Shown here: positions 54,438-63,441 of the stretch, piece by piece
How the letters are laid out: every line of letters begins with the position of its first letter
Position numbering within the stretch: position 1 is the first letter of the stretch
Assembly: GCA_017504965.1 (NCBI GenBank)
Contig: JAFVQD010000008.1
Coordinates: forward strand, 124,001 to 188,000
Direction: 5' to 3'
DNA length: 64,000 nucleotides
Source of the DNA: Bacteroidales bacterium
GTDB taxonomy: Bacteria > Bacteroidota > Bacteroidia > Bacteroidales > UBA932
Notes under the pieces: generated by a model
Told to the model about the DNA's origin: nothing
Database searches by the model: none
What the model saw: only the letters and a program-made list of their open reading frames with translations
Made by a program: the position numbers and the translations under genes

Positions 54438-54440
54438 GAT

Positions 54441-55616
54441 ATGGCTAAGAAGTTCAGAAAGCTGCACGGAGATCAGATTATATGGCTTGTAATTCTATTA
54501 CTTGCCCTAATCTCTATTGTCGCTGTCTATTCATCCTCAAGTGCTCTGGCATACAGGGATGGAACATCCACTTTCACCTATCTGTTCAAACAGTCTTTCT
54601 TCGTCTTTATCGGTTTTATCGGTCTGTTCGTATGCTACAGGATCCCATTGAGGATATACAGGATGTTCTCAATAGCCCTGCTCCTGGTAGCTGCCGGATT
54701 CCTCAGCTATATTCTCTTCAAGGGTATGGTGCTGAATCAGGCTGCCAGATGGATCCCTCTGGGTCCGATCACCTTCCAGCCGTCTGAGCTGGCCAAGATC
54801 GCGGTGGTACTGTATCTTGCCAGAATACTGGAGACCAAGAAGTTCACCACATTCAAGGAGTATGCGATATGGATTCTGGCACCACTCGGGGTGATCTGCC
54901 TGCTATGTCTCTATGGAAGTGTGTCTGCCACCCTTATAGTGGGAATTACAGCATTTTTCATACTTCTGTGCGCCGGCATAAACAAGCGGTACATAGCCTA
55001 CACAGTCGGGATCATAGCTGTGGCAGCATCGCTGGTATTCCTCATCCACATCACTACGGGGGCTTTCTCCCGTCTGGACACATTTACCGCCAGAGTGGAA
55101 CGCTTTTTCGTGAAAGAGGATGTGGCCACTATGACAGCGCAGGAGCTTCAGGAGTATAAAGAGAAGAATTTCCAGAGCGACCAGGCCAAAGAGGCTATCC
55201 AGCTGGGAGGTCTGTTCGGAAGAGGCCCGGGTAACAGCCTCAAGAAAGATATATTGCCACACCCCTACTCAGACTTCATCTTTGCACTGATAGTGGAGGA
55301 GCTGGGTCTGTTCGGAGGGAGTGTACTTATTCTGCTCTATCTGTGGTTTTTCTCAAGGTGCATTGCGATAGCCAAGTCCTGCACCAAGATGTACTCGACG
55401 GTGGTGGTGCTCGGTATAGGTTTCCTTATCACCCTGCAGGCATTTATCCATATATTGGTAAATACCGGCATCTTCCCCGTAACAGGTCAGACACTTCCTT
55501 TGGTGAGTCTGGGAGGTTCGTCCTACCTGATTATGAGCTGCGCATTTGGAATCATCCTCTCGGTCAACAGGACCATAGAGGTAAAAATTGAAATTGAAAA
55601 GGGTAAAAATGAGTAA
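54441..55616 (+). CDS. ftsW: Septal peptidoglycan polymerase FtsW
   Basis: A SEDS-family glycosyltransferase that polymerises lipid II at the septum with FtsI. The 391-residue protein has about ten TM segments, the catalytic-loop QSDFIFALIVEELG region (here HPYSDFIFALIVEELG), ARWIPLGPITFQPSELAKI and the C-terminal GQTLPLVSLGGSS. The murG ATG lies inside its last codons. Confidence 0.95.
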   Translation: MAKKFRKLHGDQIIWLVILLLALISIVAVYSSSSALAYRDGTSTFTYLFKQSFFVFIGFIGLFVCYRIPLRIYRMFSIALLLVAAGFLSYILFKGMVLNQAARWIPLGPITFQPSELAKIAVVLYLARILETKKFTTFKEYAIWILAPLGVICLLCLYGSVSATLIVGITAFFILLCAGINKRYIAYTVGIIAVAASLVFLIHITTGAFSRLDTFTARVERFFVKEDVATMTAQELQEYKEKNFQSDQAKEAIQLGGLFGRGPGNSLKKDILPHPYSDFIFALIVEELGLFGGSVLILLYLWFFSRCIAIAKSCTKMYSTVVVLGIGFLITLQAFIHILVNTGIFPVTGQTLPLVSLGGSSYLIMSCAFGIILSVNRTIEVKIEIEKGKNE

Positions 55617-56742
55617 AAGAATTATCATCAGCGGCGGTGGAACAGGTGGGCACATCTTCCCCGCAATATCGATAGCCAATGCACTTAAAGAGAAGGACCC
55701 CTCTACAGAGATCCTCTTCGTAGGTGCTGTCGGAAAAATGGAGATGGAGAGGGTACCTGCAGCGGGTTATCCCATCAAAGGACTACCTGTCGCAGGTCTT
55801 AAAAGATCGCTGTCCCTCTCAAATCTTGTCCTCCCTTTCAAGGTTGTCAAGAGTGTCAGGATGGCTGGTAAAATCATAGATGAATTCAGACCCGATGTGG
55901 TGGTAGGTGTCGGCGGCTATGCCAGCGCACCTCTCCTATGGAGCGCCTCCTCAAAAGGGATCCCTACCCTCATTCAGGAGCAGAACTCATACGCAGGGCT
56001 CACAAACAAGATCCTGTCGAAGAGGGCCCGCACCATCTGCACAGCCTACGACTCGATGGAGAGGTTCTTCCCCAAGGAGAAGATCATCCTTACAGGGAAC
56101 CCTATCCGTAAAGAGATTGCACCTGCCACCTCTGCACAGAGAGAGGAGGCCTACAAATATTTTTCACTCGACCCTTCCCTCCCCACAATACTTGTGGTAG
56201 GTGGAAGCCTTGGGTGCGGCACCCTCAACCGCACTATGAAAAAATGGATACTCGAAGGGGGGAGCAATGCCAAATTCCAGGTCATCTGGCAGAGTGGAAA
56301 GGGCTATGCAGAGGGGATCAATACCTTCTTCCAAGGGCTCGAAGGGGCCACCCTGGGGGAAAATTCCAGAGTCTGGAACAATGTCCACAACTGCGACTTC
56401 ATCAGCAGGATGGATCTCGCCTATGCTGCGTGCGACCTGATAGTGTCCCGTGCCGGGGCGGGAACCATCTCCGAACTTTGCGCAGCTGGGAAAGCCTCCA
56501 TCTTCGTCCCTTCACCTGTAGTGGCTGAAGATCACCAGACCCACAACGCTATGGCTCTGGTCCGCAAAGGGGCCGCACTGCTGATCAAAGATGCCGAGGC
56601 CGAAGAGAAATTGATGGCAGAGGTGGAGAAATTGGCATTTGATCGTGCCAGAATAAAAGAACTTGAAACCAACATCCTCACATTGGCGAAGCCAAATGCT
56701 TCAAGCGACATCGCCGACGAGGTGCTAAAACTTGCCAGATAG
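55609..56742 (+). CDS. murG: UDP-GlcNAc:lipid I transferase MurG
   Basis: MurG adds GlcNAc to lipid I on the cytoplasmic face. The 377-residue GT28 protein has GGGTGGHIFPAISIA at the start, GVGGYASAPLL, EQNSYAGLTNK and SRAGAGTISELCAAGK in the UDP-GlcNAc site. ATG 55609 overlaps ftsW by 8 bases and gives the standard N-terminus; an upstream TTG would add a basic stub. Confidence 0.96.
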   Translation: MSKRIIISGGGTGGHIFPAISIANALKEKDPSTEILFVGAVGKMEMERVPAAGYPIKGLPVAGLKRSLSLSNLVLPFKVVKSVRMAGKIIDEFRPDVVVGVGGYASAPLLWSASSKGIPTLIQEQNSYAGLTNKILSKRARTICTAYDSMERFFPKEKIILTGNPIRKEIAPATSAQREEAYKYFSLDPSLPTILVVGGSLGCGTLNRTMKKWILEGGSNAKFQVIWQSGKGYAEGINTFFQGLEGATLGENSRVWNNVHNCDFISRMDLAYAACDLIVSRAGAGTISELCAAGKASIFVPSPVVAEDHQTHNAMALVRKGAALLIKDAEAEEKLMAEVEKLAFDRARIKELETNILTLAKPNASSDIADEVLKLAR

Positions 56743-58089
56743 ATGAAGAATGTATATTTCATAGGGATAGGTGGAATCGGGATGAGTGCCATCGCACGAT
56801 ACTTCAAGCACGCAGGGTGCAATGTGTCGGGATACGACCGCACCCCCACCAAACTTACCGCTGCACTTGAGGCAGAGGGGATCCGGATACACTACGAAGA
56901 GAGACCGGACCTCATCCCCACAGAGATAGATGAGACATTGGTCATCTACACCCCCGCCATCCCTGCCCAGATGAAAGAGCTGGTAATGGTGTTTGAGAAG
57001 GGGTACAGGGTAGTCAAAAGATCCCGTGCACTCGGAGAGATAGCCTCTTCGCAGAAGTGCCTTGCCATATCCGGCACCCACGGGAAAACCACCACCAGCA
57101 CATTGCTTGCACACATCCTGAACCATTCGGGTGAGGGGTGCAACGCATTCCTGGGTGGCATCTCGAAAAACTACCACACAAATCTCCTTCTGTCGAAGAA
57201 TCCTGTTCTGGTAGCGGAAGCTGACGAGTTTGACAGATCATTCCTACAGCTCTTCCCCGATATAGCAGCGATCACCTCCTGCGATGCCGACCACCTCGAT
57301 ATCTACTCTGACCACGACCACGTCAAAGGGGCGTTCCGAGAGTTTGCATCCCAGGTAAAAGAGGCTCTGGTAGTGCGTAAAGGGGTCGATGTGGAGTTTG
57401 AGACCAAAGCCAGAATATACACATACAGTTACGATGAGCAGGCAGATTTCTACGCATCGGAGATAAAGGTTGACGAATGTGGATACTTCCACTTCACCCT
57501 CCACTACCCTATGGGTGAGATAGAGGATTGCACTGTAGGGATTCCTGGATGGATCAATGTCGAAAACGGCATTGCGGCGGCAGCCGTAGCCCTTCTGCAC
57601 GGGACATCACCACAGATGGTAAAATCTGCACTCGCCACATTCAGCGGTGTGGAGAGGAGATTTGATATCCACCTCAACACCCATAAATGTTCATACATTG
57701 ACGATTACGCACACCACCCCAAGGAGATATCTGCAGCGATCAGCTCGATCAGAAATATCTTCCCGGGAAGGAGACTGTGCGCCATCTTCCAGCCACACCT
57801 TTTCACCAGAACCAGAGACTTCTACCGCGAATTTGCCGAGAGCCTCAGCGCACTGGATGAACTGATACTGCTCCCCATCTACCCAGCCCGCGAACTCCCT
57901 ATCGAGGGGGTCAGCAGCGAGATGATACTGGAGCTTGTCACCATTCCAGACAAGAAGATCGTATCGAAAGAGGAGCTGATGAAAGAGCTGGAATCGAGAG
58001 ATATAGATATCCTAATCACACTGGGTGCCGGGGATATAAACACATTCATAGAACCAATAACAGAACTGCTTAACAAAAGGATCGGATAG
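56743..58089 (+). CDS. murC: UDP-MurNAc:L-alanine ligase MurC
   Basis: MurC adds the first amino acid to UDP-MurNAc. The 448-residue ligase has GIGGIGMSAIARYF, the ATP loop SGTHGKTTTSTLL near residues 112-124, EADEFDRSFL and DDYAHHPKEI. It begins directly after the murG stop. The next gene (ftsQ) starts on the last base of its stop; ddl, often found here in Proteobacteria, is absent. Confidence 0.96.
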   Translation: MKNVYFIGIGGIGMSAIARYFKHAGCNVSGYDRTPTKLTAALEAEGIRIHYEERPDLIPTEIDETLVIYTPAIPAQMKELVMVFEKGYRVVKRSRALGEIASSQKCLAISGTHGKTTTSTLLAHILNHSGEGCNAFLGGISKNYHTNLLLSKNPVLVAEADEFDRSFLQLFPDIAAITSCDADHLDIYSDHDHVKGAFREFASQVKEALVVRKGVDVEFETKARIYTYSYDEQADFYASEIKVDECGYFHFTLHYPMGEIEDCTVGIPGWINVENGIAAAAVALLHGTSPQMVKSALATFSGVERRFDIHLNTHKCSYIDDYAHHPKEISAAISSIRNIFPGRRLCAIFQPHLFTRTRDFYREFAESLSALDELILLPIYPARELPIEGVSSEMILELVTIPDKKIVSKEELMKELESRDIDILITLGAGDINTFIEPITELLNKRIG

Positions 58090-58892
58090 TGCTTAGAAAG
58101 ATACTTACATACATCGGATGGTTTTTGCTGGTCGCCATATTTGGCAGCTATTTCTTCTTTGCATCTATGCTCAAGACAAAGGGGAGGGCGGACGATCTAT
58201 GTACCAAGGTGGAGGTGACCATTCTGGACAGCACCATAAACAGATTTGTATCGGAAGATGAGGTGAAAGAGATTATTGCATCCTCGGAGCTAAAAGTTAT
58301 GGATAAGGCGATCACAGAGATCGATCCGTATGCACTGGAAACACTGCTGGACAAGAGGAGCGCCATCAAGTTCAGCGATGTAGCTATCGACAGGGAGGGT
58401 ACACTCCACGTGGAGATCACCCAGAGGAGACCTCTGCTGAGAATTCAGGGTGACGAAGGGGGATTCTATGTGGATGAATCTTGCTATATATTTCCTCTGG
58501 TCAAGAGTTTCACATCGTATGTTCCGATAGTTACAGGTGAGATCCCCCTGTCACTCAAAGCTGGTCAGAGGGGAAAAATAGATCCGGAGGGGGAAAAATG
58601 GATTTTATCGATGCTAAATTTTGGTGAATACCTTAGAAATCACGAATTTTGGAATTCACAAGTGCAGCAGATCCACATCCTCCCGAGTGGGGATGTAGCT
58701 CTGTTTATGAGGGTGGGTGACCAGACTGTCATTTTCGGAGGTCTGGATGATATGGATGAGAAGTTTGAGAAACTTGAGGCCTTTTATAAGAATGTGGTCC
58801 CTATCCACGGATGGAACAAATATTCGAAGATAGACCTCAGATATGCAGACCAGATAGTCTGCACACTTAAAAGCAAGAAAAATAAACAGTAG
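58089..58892 (+). CDS. ftsQ: FtsQ-like cell-division protein
   Basis: A 267-residue bitopic protein: TM at about residues 6-26, then a POTRA-like part (about 40-110, SEDEVKEIIASS... and RRPLLRIQGDEGGFYVDE) and a beta domain ending in SKIDLRYADQIVC. FtsQ ties early and late divisome proteins. The start is GTG at 58089, overlapping the murC stop (TAGTG). Identified by domain order and place between murC and ftsA. Confidence 0.92.
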   Translation: MLRKILTYIGWFLLVAIFGSYFFFASMLKTKGRADDLCTKVEVTILDSTINRFVSEDEVKEIIASSELKVMDKAITEIDPYALETLLDKRSAIKFSDVAIDREGTLHVEITQRRPLLRIQGDEGGFYVDESCYIFPLVKSFTSYVPIVTGEIPLSLKAGQRGKIDPEGEKWILSMLNFGEYLRNHEFWNSQVQQIHILPSGDVALFMRVGDQTVIFGGLDDMDEKFEKLEAFYKNVVPIHGWNKYSKIDLRYADQIVCTLKSKKNKQ

Positions 58893-58899
58893 ATATAAT

Positions 58900-60294
58900 A
58901 TGAGCAAGTATGTAGCAGCCATAGACTTAGGGACCACCAAGGTGGCCACCATCGTGGGTGAAAAATCTGCGGGTGGCATCAAGATTATTGCATACAGCGA
59001 ATTCCCCTCCAATGGTATCAAAAGGGGGGAAGTGATCAACATCCAGAAGGTGCTCAACGCACTTACACCTACCATCGACTCTGTGAACAGACAGATAGAG
59101 GATGAAGAGTTCAATCTGGAGGAGGTATATGTAGGTATAGCGGGGCAGGCGATCAGATGCACTTCAGCATCAAATAAAAAGATCAGGATGTTTCCTCACG
59201 ACATCATCACAGAAAATGAAGTGAGCGGATGGACCAGAGAGATGTATAACTACAGTGTAAATCCGGGAGAGAAGGTGCTTCACGTTATCCCCCAGTCATA
59301 CAATGTGGATGAGCATATGTACGTATCTGAGGCTGCAGGTATGATAGGTAAAGACATCGAAGCGTTTTTCCGTCTTTTCGTAGGTAGGGCAAATGCTGTC
59401 AAGTCGTGCGCAGAGGTAATCCACCGTAAAGGCCTCAAGATCCAGAGAATGCTCCTCGAGCCTATCGCCTCAGCCAGAGCTGTCATAACTGAGGAGGATA
59501 TGGAGCTTGGTGTAGCTGTAGTGGATATAGGTGGCGGCACCTCAGATATTCTGATTATTGAGGACAATATTGTCCGCCATACTGCAGTCATTCCATTTGG
59601 AGGAAACTCCATTACTGAAGATATACGCCAGGTGTGCGGTGTATCATTCAAAGACGCGGAGATCCTCAAGAAGCAGCACGGATCGTGCTTGAGCGAATAT
59701 GCCCAGGAGTCCAAAGTGATCAACATCCCGGGAAGGGACGGATCTACATCGAAGCAGATATCATTCAAGCTTCTCGCCGCTGTCATCGAAGCGAGAGTAA
59801 GCGAGATACTCGCTACAGTGGCCTATGAGATAGAGCAGTCGGGATTCAAAGGGAAGCTCCGCTCAGGTGTGGTCATTACCGGAGGATCATCAAGAATTAA
59901 TCATATCCAGATTCTGGCCAAACATATCCTGGAGACCGAGGTAAGGCTTGCGCAGCCCGACACATTCTGCCTTATGTCCACCTCTGTAGAGGAGGTATTC
60001 AGGCCAAGCTGTTCTACTGCAGTAGGTCTTATCCTCAAAGGTTTTGATGTAATGGATGGTATCGATATGGATACACTCTCCATCCCTGCACCTTCTGAGC
60101 CTAAGGATGAAGTGGTGGAAACCAATATATTCGGAGAAGAGAGGACCATCTCTACTGCACCTGAAGATCAGAAAGGGAACAAACAAAAGACAGCCCCTGC
60201 CAAGCCTAAGAAGAAATTCAAAGATCTGTTCAAAGGTAAGATCGGGGAGATAGGTGATATATTTGGCACAGTAGATGCCGACGATGAAGCATAA
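58900..60294 (+). CDS. ftsA: Cell-division protein FtsA
   Basis: An actin-like protein that anchors FtsZ filaments to the membrane. The 464-residue sequence has AAIDLGTTKVATIVGEK (phosphate 1), the 1C domain with GIAGQAIRC, VVDIGGGTSDILI (phosphate 2) and VITGGSSRI (adenosine). A charged region follows the fold (about 375-464) and ends in a basic, probably amphipathic segment KKKFKDLFKGKIGEIGDIF, the likely membrane-targeting helix. Confidence 0.95.
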   Translation: MSKYVAAIDLGTTKVATIVGEKSAGGIKIIAYSEFPSNGIKRGEVINIQKVLNALTPTIDSVNRQIEDEEFNLEEVYVGIAGQAIRCTSASNKKIRMFPHDIITENEVSGWTREMYNYSVNPGEKVLHVIPQSYNVDEHMYVSEAAGMIGKDIEAFFRLFVGRANAVKSCAEVIHRKGLKIQRMLLEPIASARAVITEEDMELGVAVVDIGGGTSDILIIEDNIVRHTAVIPFGGNSITEDIRQVCGVSFKDAEILKKQHGSCLSEYAQESKVINIPGRDGSTSKQISFKLLAAVIEARVSEILATVAYEIEQSGFKGKLRSGVVITGGSSRINHIQILAKHILETEVRLAQPDTFCLMSTSVEEVFRPSCSTAVGLILKGFDVMDGIDMDTLSIPAPSEPKDEVVETNIFGEERTISTAPEDQKGNKQKTAPAKPKKKFKDLFKGKIGEIGDIFGTVDADDEA

Positions 60295-60300
60295 GGAGGA
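60293..60300 (+). promoter_or_regulatory. Strong Shine-Dalgarno AAGGAGGA for ftsZ
   Basis: AAGGAGGA overlaps the ftsA stop and ends 4 bases before the ATG at 60305. It decides the ftsZ start and suggests much higher translation of ftsZ than of its neighbours, most of which lack such a site. Confidence 0.65.
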
Positions 60301-60304
60301 TATT

Positions 60305-61525
60305 ATGGGAGAAGACTTGAATATAAATTTAGTACCTGACTCTTGGCAGGTAAAACAGAACATAATCAAAGTAGTAGGTGTCGGTGGTGGCGGATGCAAC
60401 GCCGTCAACCAGATGTTCAGGGATGGTATCAATGATGTAGAGTTCCTGGTATGCAACACCGACAGTCAGTCACTTATCGACTCACCCATCATCGAGAAAC
60501 TTCAGCTCGGTGAAGGTCTTGGTGCCGGCTGTGACCCTGAAGAGGGTCGACGCCTCGCTGTAGAGAAAGTAGATGAGATCAAAAAGAGACTCAGTGACGG
60601 GACCAAGATGCTGTTTATCACCGCCGGTATGGGTGGTGGTACCGGTACAGGTGCAGCCCCTGTCATAGCCAAGATATCCAAAGAGATGGGGATACTCACC
60701 ATCGCTGTAGTCACACAGCCATTCCGCGATGAAGGGACCGAATTCCTCAGAAGAGCATACGAAGGTATCCAGGAACTTTCCAAAAATGTAGACTCACTTC
60801 TGATTATCGACAACCAGAAGATATATGACATCTACGGAGATCTGGATATCTGGGATGCATTCCCCAAGGCTGATGCCGTACTTCAGACAGCTATCAAAGG
60901 TATTGCCGAGATAATCACCGGTCACGGCTACATAAATGTCGACTTCGCCGATGTACGCCGCGTGATGAAAGACAGCGGTATGGCGATAATGGGATCGGGT
61001 GAAGCGAGCGGCGCCAACAGAGCAGAGATCGCAGTAGAGAGGGCCTTCACATCCCCTCTTATCAAAGACTATAGTCTCAAATCGGCCAAGAACGTCCTTA
61101 TCAATATCACATCCAGCAGAGAGAACTCCCTGAAGATGTCTGAGATGGAAAAAATCATCGGCTATGTGACTGAGTACACAGGCAACGCCTTTAACTTCAA
61201 ACGAGGTGTAGCGTATGATGACAAGATGGAGGCAGGAACTATCCGTGTCACCATCGTAGCGACAGGACTTCTGGTCCATCTCACCCCTCCGCCTGCATTC
61301 AAGAAAGCGAGGGATATGGGTGATGAGATAGACTTGGAAGAGAATGAGATAACCGTAAAAGTGGATACCGCCCCCGACAATAAGGAGCTGGGGATAAAAC
61401 TCTCTCCATTCAATATGGCTACCACTACCATCTATACACAGGGGATGAATATCACCGATATGGAAAATGAGACAGCATTTGCCAGAAGACAGAGAAAAGA
61501 GAAAGAACTTAATAACAACGAGTAA
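60305..61525 (+). CDS. ftsZ: Cell-division GTPase FtsZ
   Basis: The tubulin-like ring protein. The 406 residues start at ATG 60305, set by the ribosome binding site. Motifs: GVGGGGCNAVNQM (about residues 24-36), NTDSQSL, the tubulin signature GGGTGTGAAPVIA and NVDFADVRRVM. After the GTPase core (to about 320) only about 85 residues follow, ending ETAFARRQRKEKELNNNE. The usual DIPxFLR-type C-terminal peptide is not clearly present; ETAFARRQ may be its diverged form. Confidence 0.97.
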   Translation: MGEDLNINLVPDSWQVKQNIIKVVGVGGGGCNAVNQMFRDGINDVEFLVCNTDSQSLIDSPIIEKLQLGEGLGAGCDPEEGRRLAVEKVDEIKKRLSDGTKMLFITAGMGGGTGTGAAPVIAKISKEMGILTIAVVTQPFRDEGTEFLRRAYEGIQELSKNVDSLLIIDNQKIYDIYGDLDIWDAFPKADAVLQTAIKGIAEIITGHGYINVDFADVRRVMKDSGMAIMGSGEASGANRAEIAVERAFTSPLIKDYSLKSAKNVLINITSSRENSLKMSEMEKIIGYVTEYTGNAFNFKRGVAYDDKMEAGTIRVTIVATGLLVHLTPPPAFKKARDMGDEIDLEENEITVKVDTAPDNKELGIKLSPFNMATTTIYTQGMNITDMENETAFARRQRKEKELNNNE

Positions 61526-61526
61526 T

Positions 61527-63080
61527 ATGAGCGAAAGAAAGACCAGAGTAAGATTTGCACCCAGCCCTACAGGACCACTCCATATGGGTGGTGTCAGAAC
61601 TGCACTATATAACTACCTATTTGCAAAACAGAGAGGTGGAGACTTCATCCTCCGCATAGAGGACACCGACTCACAGAGATTTGTACCGGGGGCAGAACAG
61701 TACATCATCGAAGCACTCAGATGGTGCGGCATCTACCCTGACGAAGGTGTATTGGCCGACGGCACCATCCCTGAGACACCCTCAGAGAGACACCCTCACG
61801 CACCATACAGACAGTCACAGAGGAGAAACATCTACCGCAAATATGCAGAGCAGTTGGTAGAGAACGGATACGCATACTACGCATTTGACACAGCAGAAGA
61901 GCTGGCAGAGCTCCGCAAACAGAAAGAGGCAGCAAAAGAGACCTTCACATATAATTGGGAGACCCGAGGTCAGCTTCGCAACTCCCTGACACTTCCAGAA
62001 GAAGAGTGGAAAAAGAAGGTAGAGACCGAGACAGGGTGGACTATCCGCTTCAAGATGCCTGAAAACAGAGTGGTGAAGATGGATGACCTGATTCGCGGAC
62101 ACATCGAAGTTAACACAAACACCCTCGACGACAAGGTACTCTGGAAATCTGCCGACCAGCTCCCCACATATCACCTGGCCAATATAGTGGATGACCACCT
62201 TATGGAGATCACAGAAGTGATCAGAGGTGAAGAGTGGCTCCCATCCCTCCCACTCCACTATATGCTGTACGAAGCATTCGGATGGCAGGAGACTCAGCCC
62301 CGTTTTGCCCACCTTTCACTTCTTCTCAAACCAGACGGAAAGGGTAAACTGAGCAAACGTGACGGAGACCGCCTCGGATTCCCTGTATTCCCTCTGAAAT
62401 GGGTATCTCCCGAAGGAGAGGTATCACGCGGATATCGTGAGGACGGATACCTTCCTCAGGCATTTGTAAACATCCTGGCACTTCTGGGATGGAATCCCGG
62501 TACAGAACAGGAGATCTTCGAACTTGACGAGCTTGTAAAAGTATTCTCACTTGACAGAGTGGTCAAATCGGGAGCCAAATTCAACCCTGAAAAAGCCAAA
62601 TGGTTCAACGCCGAGTATCTCCGTATGATGAAAGATGAAGATCTGGCAGCAGAATTTGGAAAAGACCTTGCCGCAAGGGGGATTGAGGCCTCACCTGAAT
62701 ATGTGGCAAAGGTGTGTGGTCTTATGAAAAACAGAGCACACTTTATGACCGACTTCTGGAACCTCACCCACTACTTCTTCCAGGCACCGACCGAGTACGA
62801 CCAGAGTGTAGTAAACAAATTCTGGAAGGATGAAGTTCCCGGAATGGTGGCTCAGGCCAAAGAATTTGTAATGGGACTTGAACCATACACTAAAGAGTCT
62901 CTCGAAGAGGGTCTTCACTCACTTATCGTAAACAACGGCTGGCCTATGGGGAAAGTGATGAACTCACTCAGACTCTCCCTTGTAGGTATAAACAACGGTC
63001 CCGGCGTAGCAGATATTATCTGGCTCATCGGACGCGAAGAGTTCGCAGCCCGCATCGACCGCGCCCTGAGCACACTATAA
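61527..63080 (+). CDS. gltX: Glutamyl-tRNA synthetase
   Basis: Charges tRNA-Glu. The 517-residue class I enzyme has the HIGH-type motif PSPTGPLHMGGVRTALYN (residues about 12-29), LRIEDTDSQR and the KMSKS-type GKLSKRDGDRLG. The N-terminus MSERKTRVRFAPSPTG is normal at ATG 61527, one base after the ftsZ stop; longer starts would overlap ftsZ. Last gene of the plus-strand run; no strong terminator with a T-run follows, only REP-like palindromes. Confidence 0.97.
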   Translation: MSERKTRVRFAPSPTGPLHMGGVRTALYNYLFAKQRGGDFILRIEDTDSQRFVPGAEQYIIEALRWCGIYPDEGVLADGTIPETPSERHPHAPYRQSQRRNIYRKYAEQLVENGYAYYAFDTAEELAELRKQKEAAKETFTYNWETRGQLRNSLTLPEEEWKKKVETETGWTIRFKMPENRVVKMDDLIRGHIEVNTNTLDDKVLWKSADQLPTYHLANIVDDHLMEITEVIRGEEWLPSLPLHYMLYEAFGWQETQPRFAHLSLLLKPDGKGKLSKRDGDRLGFPVFPLKWVSPEGEVSRGYREDGYLPQAFVNILALLGWNPGTEQEIFELDELVKVFSLDRVVKSGAKFNPEKAKWFNAEYLRMMKDEDLAAEFGKDLAARGIEASPEYVAKVCGLMKNRAHFMTDFWNLTHYFFQAPTEYDQSVVNKFWKDEVPGMVAQAKEFVMGLEPYTKESLEEGLHSLIVNNGWPMGKVMNSLRLSLVGINNGPGVADIIWLIGREEFAARIDRALSTL

Positions 63081-63096
63081 TACACACGGACACTCA

Positions 63097-63216
63097 TCAT
63101 TCCGTAACCTGATTGCGGAATCACACCTCATACGTCATGCCCGGCCCAGACCGGGCATCTCATTTTACCCCCGACCAGACCTCCCATACATCATCCCCAT
63201 CCAGGATTGGCATCTC
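63097..63216. repeat. Cluster of three REP-like palindromic units
   Basis: Unit 1: ATTCCG (63099-63104) with CGGAAT (63116-63121). Unit 2: ATGCCCGG (63137-63144) with CCGGGCAT (63151-63158), perfect with a 6-base loop. Unit 3: degenerate, about 63191-63216, ending GGCATCTC like unit 2. Units share the outer wording CATCAT or GTCAT at the left and CATCTC or ATCAC at the right. This form resembles dispersed intergenic REP palindromes; unit 2 could also act as a weak terminator for gltX. Confidence 0.6.
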
Positions 63217-63404
63217 TTTTCCCCTCCTTTTTCCGCGCCCCCCTCTCTGCTACACTATACAGGCTACTTTTTCTGTATCTCATATCTCCGACGCTCCACT
63301 TTTACATACATTACCCCATCTACTACCCGCGACGCACCACCAAACGGCATAATTCACTGCGTCACACCACCAAAACGCCATTTCTCACCCCAAAACCCCA
63401 CATC

Positions 63405-63435
63405 ACGCAGCGAATATCGCCCCTATCCGCTGCGT
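63405..63435. repeat. 8-bp inverted repeat ACGCAGCG / CGCTGCGT
   Basis: ACGCAGCG at 63405-63412 and its exact complement CGCTGCGT at 63428-63435, with a 15-base loop, just before the end of the minus-strand gene at 63442. It could form a stem-loop at the 3' end of that gene's transcript. No T-run follows on the minus strand. Confidence 0.45.
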
Positions 63436-63441
63436 CGCGCA

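Larger units (their letters stand above)
63081..63441. other. Gene-free G-poor intergenic region
   Basis: No gene is seen in these 361 bases. The plus strand is rich in C and A and poor in G, and small open frames show no protein-like composition. The first half holds three REP-like palindromic units; the second half holds repeated CACCACCAAA-type stretches and an ACGCAGCG/CGCTGCGT inverted repeat. Confidence 0.6.
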
